NCBI RefSeq assembly: GCF_027943255.1
Contig: NC_072893.1
Location: 23,892,001-23,956,000, forward strand
DNA length: 64,000 nt
Direction of reading: 5' to 3'
DNA from: Anastrepha obliqua
Taxonomy: Eukaryota; Arthropoda; Insecta; Diptera; Tephritidae
Part shown: in pieces, positions 58,025 through 64,000 of the stretch
How positions within the stretch are numbered: the stretch's first letter is position 1
Layout: every line of letters begins with the position of its first letter
The notes under the pieces: generated by a model
What the model saw: only the letters and a program-made list of their open reading frames with translations
The model's database searches: none
What the model was told of the DNA's origin: nothing
Translations under genes and position numbers: made by a program

Positions 58025-58530
58025 GGGGTTGCATACGTCCAGCAACGCAAAAAATGCGCTAAATAAAAACTGTTTTTAGAAGTACTTGAGCTTTATAAAA
58101 AAATGTATTTTAATTTTGCTTTACAAAAATTAGTATATAAAAAATCTCGTGACCCAAAGTACAATGAAAAAAAAGTTGGTATGCATCATTTCTCCTTGAA
58201 CTGTTGATGGATCTGTAAAAAGTAAAAAAAATCTTGTAAAATAAATTTGTACAATAGTTATAGTCTATTGAGCCGGATTTTTGAATTTCGAAAAATTTTG
58301 CAATTTACGGCATTTAAAAAAAGTATGCGTTTTATGTCATTAATGTCACACTTTAATTATGTTTATTAAATTTTTTAATAAAAATATTAAAAATCGAATC
58401 TATAGAGAAAATACTTTCGAATATTTAAAAAACAAAACCGCATCAACTAATGCTAAAAACTGTATGAGTTATCATGCTGACCGTGCCGGAAAAAGTAGTT
58501 TCGAGAAAAACGAGTTTAAAGTTTGACGTA
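58025..58530 (+). mobile_element. TTAA-flanked MITE-like element, right end not found
   Basis: Starts TTAA-GGGGTTGCATACGTCC at 58021. Contains TTTCGAGAAAAACGAGTTTA near 58500, matching the internal motif of the elements at 26123 and 42304. No right terminus with TTAA was seen. Confidence 0.5.
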
Positions 58531-58539
58531 TGAGGCTCT

Positions 58540-59830
58540 CTACCTAATTGGGCTGTAGAAGCTATAATATATGGTAGGACCAAAAGGAGGACCTTTTGGT
58601 TCCTAGCGATACCAGATGGAGACCGACCTCTATGAATACTGAAAGTAGACATCATGTAGGATGTCAGCGCTTTTGGCGAATCTAAGCAGAGCTGTGAGAT
58701 CCATAGCATAGCTATACAAAAAAATTAAGAAAGTCTCCTTCATTTTTGGCATTTTAAAGTCACTTTCTTAATACAAAATGTTCACTTTGATGTCGAGTAT
58801 TCAAGCATCTTTCAAAAACCAAACTTGATGCACTTTTTAAGCGAAACGAAACCGAACCGAACTTTTTTGGTCGCATACGAGATTCTGTTGTTCCCTTTTT
58901 ATTCTTGCCCCTTTTATATCCACCCTGCCCATTGCTGGATGCTTATTAAATTAAGTAGAAAAGATGTTTTATTTTGCGTTTAATATTTTATTTGTATTTT
59001 ATATATTTAGGTAATTTATTTTTATTCAGAACATACGCAAACTTTTAAATTTAGAAAAGCAAATGACCGCCGACTTTCCACGTACTTACGTAATACATCT
59101 AGAACAAGCTGGCTATTTGAAAATCTCTTCGTCTTGTTTAAATATATTTTTTTTTAGTTTTCTATTACAGATTTTCTTTGATTTTTTAAATAAATAAATA
59201 AATAAATACACATACACAAATATATGCAATAAATAAGTAACACTTCATATATAAGACTAATTTAATAATATATAAATATTCATACTCGTATGTGTAGGTA
59301 TGCGTACCGTTAATATCAGTATCCATGCCCAAGCGCTGCAATAATATCTCCTTTTCTTTGTTGTTGTTACAGGCACAAATGTTGCCGGAAAATAAATATA
59401 CATGGAATATAGGAGTCTTTTTTTTTTGTTTTGGGAATTTAACGTAACAATTTGGCCGCAATTGAGTGGGAAGTAAATAATTTTTTAACTAATTTCTTTT
59501 AACTATCGCTTATTTTGAGTCATGGATACGTTTTTTTCTTTTTTTGTTTGTTTTTCGTCTTTGTTTTTGTTTTGCGCTTAATGCTGCTAAAATAATAAAT
59601 AGTAATTTTTTCGTTTATTTTATAATATCTAAGTACTAAGTCATTTCAAATTTCACATATAGAGACATGAATGGAGGCATTAAATGGTGTTCGCTTAAGC
59701 CGCAAATCGGTTCGGATCAAAAAAGGGCAGTGCGTTTATGTTGGTCAAGTGAAGTTACAGTTATTATGCCTATGTACATTTATAGTATTCTGTAAAAATT
59801 TACCACGAAACAGAGGATTTAAATAAGCGT
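58540..59830. other. Non-coding, with an (AAAT)n run
   Basis: AT-rich sequence; an AAATAAATAAATAAATA run lies near 59188-59206. No gene. Confidence 0.5.
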
Positions 59831-59836
59831 AAATTT

Positions 59837-60330
59837 AAATAAAAAATAGTTTAAAAAAACTAAAAAACACGCTTTTATTGCTAATCGAACTAAAAAGTAG
59901 AAAATAAATTTTAATGACAAAGAGACCTATAATGAAGTAATAGCAAATCGAACGATCAGTCATAGTCAACTACCTCAGAAAAGAATTATAACAAAAATTA
60001 AGATACAAATAGAGTAATTCAAATTAGAGTTAAAAGCGTGGGATGCATTTTGCTTCACTTTCATAACCCTCTGTACATAGGTAGTTGCCAATAGAATGAT
60101 TGTAATATTTACTATATCAAGCATCCCACGCTTTTAACTCTAATTTGAATTACTCTATTTGTATCTTAATTTTTGTTATAATTCTTTTCTGAGGTAGTTG
60201 ACTATGACTGATCGTTCGATTTGCTATTACTTCATTATAGGTCTCTTTGTCATTAAAATTTATTTTCTACTTTTTAGTTCGATTAGCAATAAAAGCGTGT
60301 TTTTTAGTTTTTTTAAACTATTTTTTATTT
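59837..60330. repeat. Perfect 210-bp inverted repeat with 74-bp loop
   Basis: The left arm (59837-60046) and the right arm (60121-60330) appear fully complementary by base-by-base reading, with a 74-nt spacer at 60047-60120. The arms meet at GCGTGGGATGC and GCATCCCACGC. No coding sequence lies in them. After the right arm, about 65 bp of its outer end (60266-60330) is tandemly repeated with a few differences to about 60393. A transcript would fold into a long hairpin. An assembly artefact is possible. Confidence 0.9.
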
Positions 60331-60804
60331 TCTACTTTTTAGTTCGATTAGCAAAAAAGCGTGTTTTTTAGTTTCTTTAAACTATTTTTTGTTTATTATG
60401 AATGAAAATTATTGTTATCATTGCAGTCAGTGAATAAATGATTCGATATATTCGTGTTATATTTAATTCCTTTCTTATCGACTGTGAGTCTAAACCTATG
60501 CAGTTATCGGCCGTGATAAAGAAGTAATCGGGATGAAGAACTTATTTCGTGGAGGGAGCCTGAGAAACTGATTTACAAGAATAAAAAAAGAGTTTTCATT
60601 TTACAACCAAATTCACCTTACTTTTTGCCCACAGGTAAAAAAAAGAAAATATTAATCCTGGCAATCCTAATAAGGATAATGGAAAACTTTTATCAAATTA
60701 TTGCATTGTCATCGGTCCTTGATAGGTGTGCAAAATTTCAAGTCGATCAGATTTTTAGAAGCCAGTGAAAATTAAGCTCAAAGATTCCGTTACATGCATA
60801 TATA

Positions 60805-60850
60805 CATACATACATACATACATACATACATACATACATACATACATACA
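60805..60850. repeat. (CATA)n microsatellite
   Basis: About eleven pure CATA units. Confidence 0.9.
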
Positions 60851-61142
60851 TTCAACCCGACCTAATAAAAGTGTGTTAAAAAGGGTTTCAACTTCGCATT
60901 CAATGAAATGCGATAAACAATAAAATTATTATGTGTTGTTGTATTGCCGAGAACTGCTTGCTGCTTTTAACATGCAGCGCCTTTTCAGCTTTCCTCATTT
61001 GCGATTTCATCAACAAATCATCGCTCCCCCAACCAACGATGCATTGAAACCGAAATTAAATATCTTTATAAAAGGTGTTTTTCCATAGACATCAAACCAG
61101 CTGTGCAAGTAAGAAAATACATTTGACATTTCTACTCAGTAT

Positions 61143-61430
61143 ACCGCCGTAGCCGAATGGGTTGGTGCGTAACTACATTTCGGGAGTGCGAAGGTTCGAA
61201 TCTCCGTGCATGAAACAGCAAAATGATAGGGAAACGTATTTTCTAACAGCTGTCGCCCTTCGGCAGGCAATGGCAAGCCTCCGAGTGTATTTTTGCCATC
61301 AAAAAGCTCCTTATAAAAAATCATTTGCCATTTAGAGTCAGCTTAAAACTGTAGGTTTCTCCATTTGTGAAAAAACATCACGACGCACACCACGAATAGG
61401 AGGAGGAGCTCGGCCAAACAACTAACAGAA
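61143..61430 (+). repeat. tRNA-derived SINE, 3'-truncated
   Basis: ACCGCCGTAGCCGAATGGGT starts the head; the B box GGTTCGAATCT lies at 61193-61203. The body is as in the other copies (GGCAATGGCAAGCCTCCGAG, ACGACGCACACCACGAATAG). It stops at AACAACTAACAGAA without the GTGTACGCGCCAATT end and continues directly into a LINE fragment. Confidence 0.85.
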
Positions 61431-61435
61431 CAACT

Positions 61436-61752
61436 AACGATGAGCTGTATGAGCTTTACGACGACATAGACATAGCGCAGCGAATAAAGATCCAGCGGCT
61501 ACGTTGGCTGGGTCATGTCGTCGGAATGGATACAAACGCTCCGGCTTTGAAAGTATTCGATGCGGTACCAGCTGGTGGTAGCAGAGGAAGAGGAAGGCCT
61601 CCTCTGCGTTGGAAAGATCAGGTGGAGAAGGACTTGGCTTCATTTGGTGTGTCCAATTGGCGCCGGTTAGCACGAGAAAGAAACGGCTGGCGCGCTTTGT
61701 TAATCTCGGCCAAAATCGTGTAAGCGGTTATCGCGCCAATTAAGAAGAAGAA
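61436..61752 (+). pseudogene. LINE fragment, best copy (4) of the GRGRPPLRW-tail family
   Basis: An unbroken frame reads DELYELYDDIDIAQRIKIQR, LRWLGHVVGMDTNAPALKVF, DAVPAGGSRGRGRPPLRWKD and QVEKDLASFGVSNWRRLARE, ending after RNGWRALLISAKIV at a TAA. The 3' end is GCGGTTATCGCGCCAATTAA followed by (GAA)n. This is the region after the reverse transcriptase; the catalytic domain is absent. It is fused at its 5' side to a SINE. Confidence 0.75.
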
Positions 61753-61879
61753 GATTTCTTCCACGAAACCACTTCTTATAAAAGCCAGCTGATGCAGGAA
61801 GTGAAGCCAAGTCCTGAAAGAGCTGAACGAAGAAGACTTTCAGCACTGCTTCGAGCACTAAAGGATTCACATGAAGCGT

Positions 61880-62470
61880 TGAAAAGATACAGCTGATATC
61901 CAAAAAAATTAGCCAATGGGTGACCAGAACACACGGAGACGCAAACTCAAATATTGAGCGGTCACGGATATTTCTTGGAGTACATCCATCGTTTTCACAT
62001 GGAGGCCACTCCGTTCTGTCCAAGCTGCAACAATGTAATAGAAAGCGCGGAGCACGTGTTCTTCTTCTGTGACCGTTTCAACGAAAAACGCCGAACGCTT
62101 GAGTTAGTCTTGGGAGAACAGCTGAGCCCAGATAGCTTAATCAATAACAAGTGTGCATCAAATGACTGTTGGAACGCAGTTAAAAGTTTTGCAAAGAGGA
62201 TAATGCTGCACCTGCAACGCGCAGGGTGGCAGCGCAAAACGCAGAGAAAAACAAATCAGTCCATGATAGGAGGTAGACTGTCTACGAACTGACGACAAAT
62301 CACAGACGCTCACGACGACATAAGATGGTATAATATTACCGCAACATCTTCTTTACTGCAGATCCAAAAGTAGCCTCGATAGCCTATAGCATGAAGCTAA
62401 CTACAAATATGGTGGTCCCAGACATGGGTAAATAGTATTGGTCCATTTAATGGACACCGTTCTGGACCTT
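61880..62470 (+). pseudogene. R1-like LINE C-terminus and 3' UTR
   Basis: ISQWVTRTHGDANSN, then (after a frame change) LSGHGYFLEYIHRFHMEATP, then the knuckle CPSCNNVIESAEHVFFFCDR. It ends near MIGGRLSTN at 62292. A 3' UTR with CTAACTACAAATATGGTGGT follows, shared with 47886-48166. The plan matches the C-terminus of the R1-type LINE at 12.8 kb (LTGHGCYREYLQRLG...CSFC) but the sequence differs. Confidence 0.7.
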
Positions 62471-62499
62471 CCCGAAGTAATGCCATGCATACAAAATGG

Positions 62500-62800
62500 G
62501 AATTGCAAACAATAATAGCTCCATATTTTGCAATGAACTGGAAGAGAAGGAAACGCTATGTTCTTGCTCTGTATTAGCAGGAACCCGAATGAGATGTTTA
62601 GGAGCTCTACAATATGAGAAGTTAGAATGTCTCACAGGATTAGAGCTTTAGAGCTTACTTAGATTCGCAAAAGACGCAGGCTTATTAGAAGAAGCCTACT
62701 ACAAGGAAATGTAAGGGTTATGCTCAATCTGGTATCACTAAGGACCAATAGGCTCATGTAATGGCTTTCAGCCAGCCAGGTCAACAAAACCTAACCTAGG
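62500..62800 (+). pseudogene. LINE ORF2 C-terminus with CCTAA-type 3' end
   Basis: ETLCSCSVLAGTRMRCLGAL, then ECLTGLEL, then SLLRFAKDAGLLEEAYYKEM and a stop at about 62713. The 3' UTR ends AAAACCTAACCTAGG near 62790-62800. Same family type as the fragments ending at 1226 and 11015. Confidence 0.65.
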
Positions 62801-62809
62801 GGGGAGCTT

Positions 62810-63340
62810 TAGTTTTGGCCAATACTGTACATAGGCGTTTTCTTTTAAATTTAACCAAATTTATCTTTTGTGTGCATGTAAAAAAATGAAATTTTTCAAA
62901 ACAAGAAATGCTGAAACAAAAAAATGTTTAAAATTTTGCAAATCAAAAAATGTGCTTATTTTATCCTCTGCTTTGAAAGCAAACCATTTGTATTCGGAAA
63001 TATTTAGAGAAATATTGCCGAGATATTGCCATTTTTTGGCTATAAGCAGTGCAATTCCACTTGAATATTATTTTTTTTCTCGTCTGTTTTGTGTAAAGGA
63101 ATCTTTATCAGGTAACACGGAATCGGTTTTTGAGTTTTTTTTTAATATTTTTTTTTTTTTTTGTAAATAAACGGCAATAAAAAGTACAATAATTTTGTAA
63201 ATAATTTTTACAATTTCATATCAATAAAAAAATAGATTAATTTTAAATTTTACAATGCATATACTTATATAGAACACTGTTCAACACCATTTTTGGAACA
63301 GAAAGGCGACCAAATAGTAATTTAAGTGAATTTGTTGAAC
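62810..63340. other. Non-coding, no gene seen
   Basis: AT-rich sequence; a 100-codon frame at 62868-63170 is low-complexity Lys/Phe-rich and not supported as a gene. Confidence 0.5.
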
Positions 63341-64000
63341 TGTGTAATTTTTATTATTATTATTAAAATAATTTAATGATAAATCTTACAAATTTTACAA
63401 AAAAAAAGAAAATAATTTGATTAAAAATTTTAAAAATTCACTCCAATAAAAAAAATTAATTATAAATTTTACAAAAAAAAAGGAAAATAATTTAATTATA
63501 AATTTCACAAACTCACATTAATAAGAAAATAATTTAATTGACAATTTTAAAAATTCACACCAGTAAGAAAATAAATTAATTATAAATTTTACAAACTTTA
63601 CGAAAAAAAAGAAAATAATTTAATTGAAAATTTTAAAAATTCCCACCAGTAAGAAAATAATTTAATTATAAATTTATAATTTAATTAAAAATTTTACAAA
63701 TCCCTCCAATAAAAAAAATTAATTATAAATTTTACAAAAAATAAAATAATTTAATTACAAATTTTAAAAATTCACACCAGTAAGAAAATAATTTAATTAT
63801 ATTACAAATTTTACACATTCACACCAATAAGAAAATAATTTAATAGAAAATTTTCAAAATTCACACCAATAACAAATAATTGAATTGAAAATTTTACAAA
63901 TTCACACCAGTAAGAAAATAATTGATTTATAAATTTTACAAATTTTACAAAAAAAAGAAAATAATTTAATTAAAATTTTTAAAAATTCACACCAATAAGA
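63340..64000. repeat. AT-rich tandem array running off the window
   Basis: The unit is AAATTCACACCARTAAGAAA followed by ATAATTTAATTRWAAATTTT. ACACCA(G/A)TAAG-like words recur near 63556, 63645, 63772, 63820, 63904 and 63989, with spacing of about 43-50 bp or twice that. The array continues to the last base, so its true length is unknown. Confidence 0.82.

Noticed and set aside
60191..60197. let-7-like seed (GAGGTAG) in one arm of the perfect inverted repeat
   Set aside because: Only the seed matches; the rest of the mature let-7 sequence does not, and the 210-bp arms are far longer than a microRNA precursor.

Overview
This is a gene-poor, AT-rich, repeat-saturated stretch of an insect nuclear genome, most likely a true fruit fly (Tephritidae) or a close acalyptrate dipteran. 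The reasons are small GT-AG introns, opa-type CAG/CAA coding repeats, (CATA)n and (TTTTA)n microsatellites, a DD41D (rosa-type) mariner, R1-clade LINEs, and a tRNA-derived SINE in many copies. No bacterial, CRISPR or viral locus is visible. Genus and species cannot be fixed from the sequence alone.

Only one host gene is convincing: the 3' four exons (31384-34623, + strand) of a DAPK-family serine/threonine kinase of the DRAK/STK17 type. They hold all of the kinase domain after the middle of the glycine loop and a roughly 650-residue low-complexity tail. The exon(s) with the start codon were not found; they may lie upstream in the 31 kb of repeats or outside the window.

Layout. 1-12 kb: LINE 3' ends, a deleted DD41D mariner, LINE and mariner relics, a SINE piece and an 881-bp Helitron with identifiable ends. 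12.5-17.9 kb: a nearly full-length R1-clade LINE (- strand) with one frameshift in each ORF, flanked on both sides by (TG)n. 18.5-20.2 kb: a MITE and a full-length but dead mariner. 22-26.9 kb: TTAA-flanked MITE-like elements, a (TTTTA)n array enclosing a LINE fragment with a PD-X14-D endonuclease motif, and an ATCGAT-rich higher-order repeat. 28-31 kb: an inverted-repeat element arm, a mariner MITE and a SINE. 31.4-35.3 kb: the kinase gene. 36.5-39 kb: a roughly 2.5-kb T-rich minisatellite with about two dozen copies of a conserved core. 39-50 kb: LINE, mariner and Tc1 relics, and a SINE with clear 10-bp target duplications. 52-58 kb: truncated R1-like and other LINEs, an element with long terminal inverted repeats, and mariner relics. 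59.8-60.3 kb: an apparently perfect 210-bp inverted repeat around a 74-bp loop. 61-63 kb: a SINE/LINE mosaic. 63.3 kb to the end: an AT-rich tandem array running off the window.

The window is a graveyard of at least eight IS630-Tc1-mariner copies, a dozen LINE fragments from several clades and four to five SINE copies around one kinase gene. The most noteworthy items are the perfect inverted repeat (candidate hairpin-RNA source), the two LINEs lying in microsatellites, the TTAA-flanked element family, and the minisatellite downstream of the kinase. All protein identifications rest on reading the translations by eye; no search was run.
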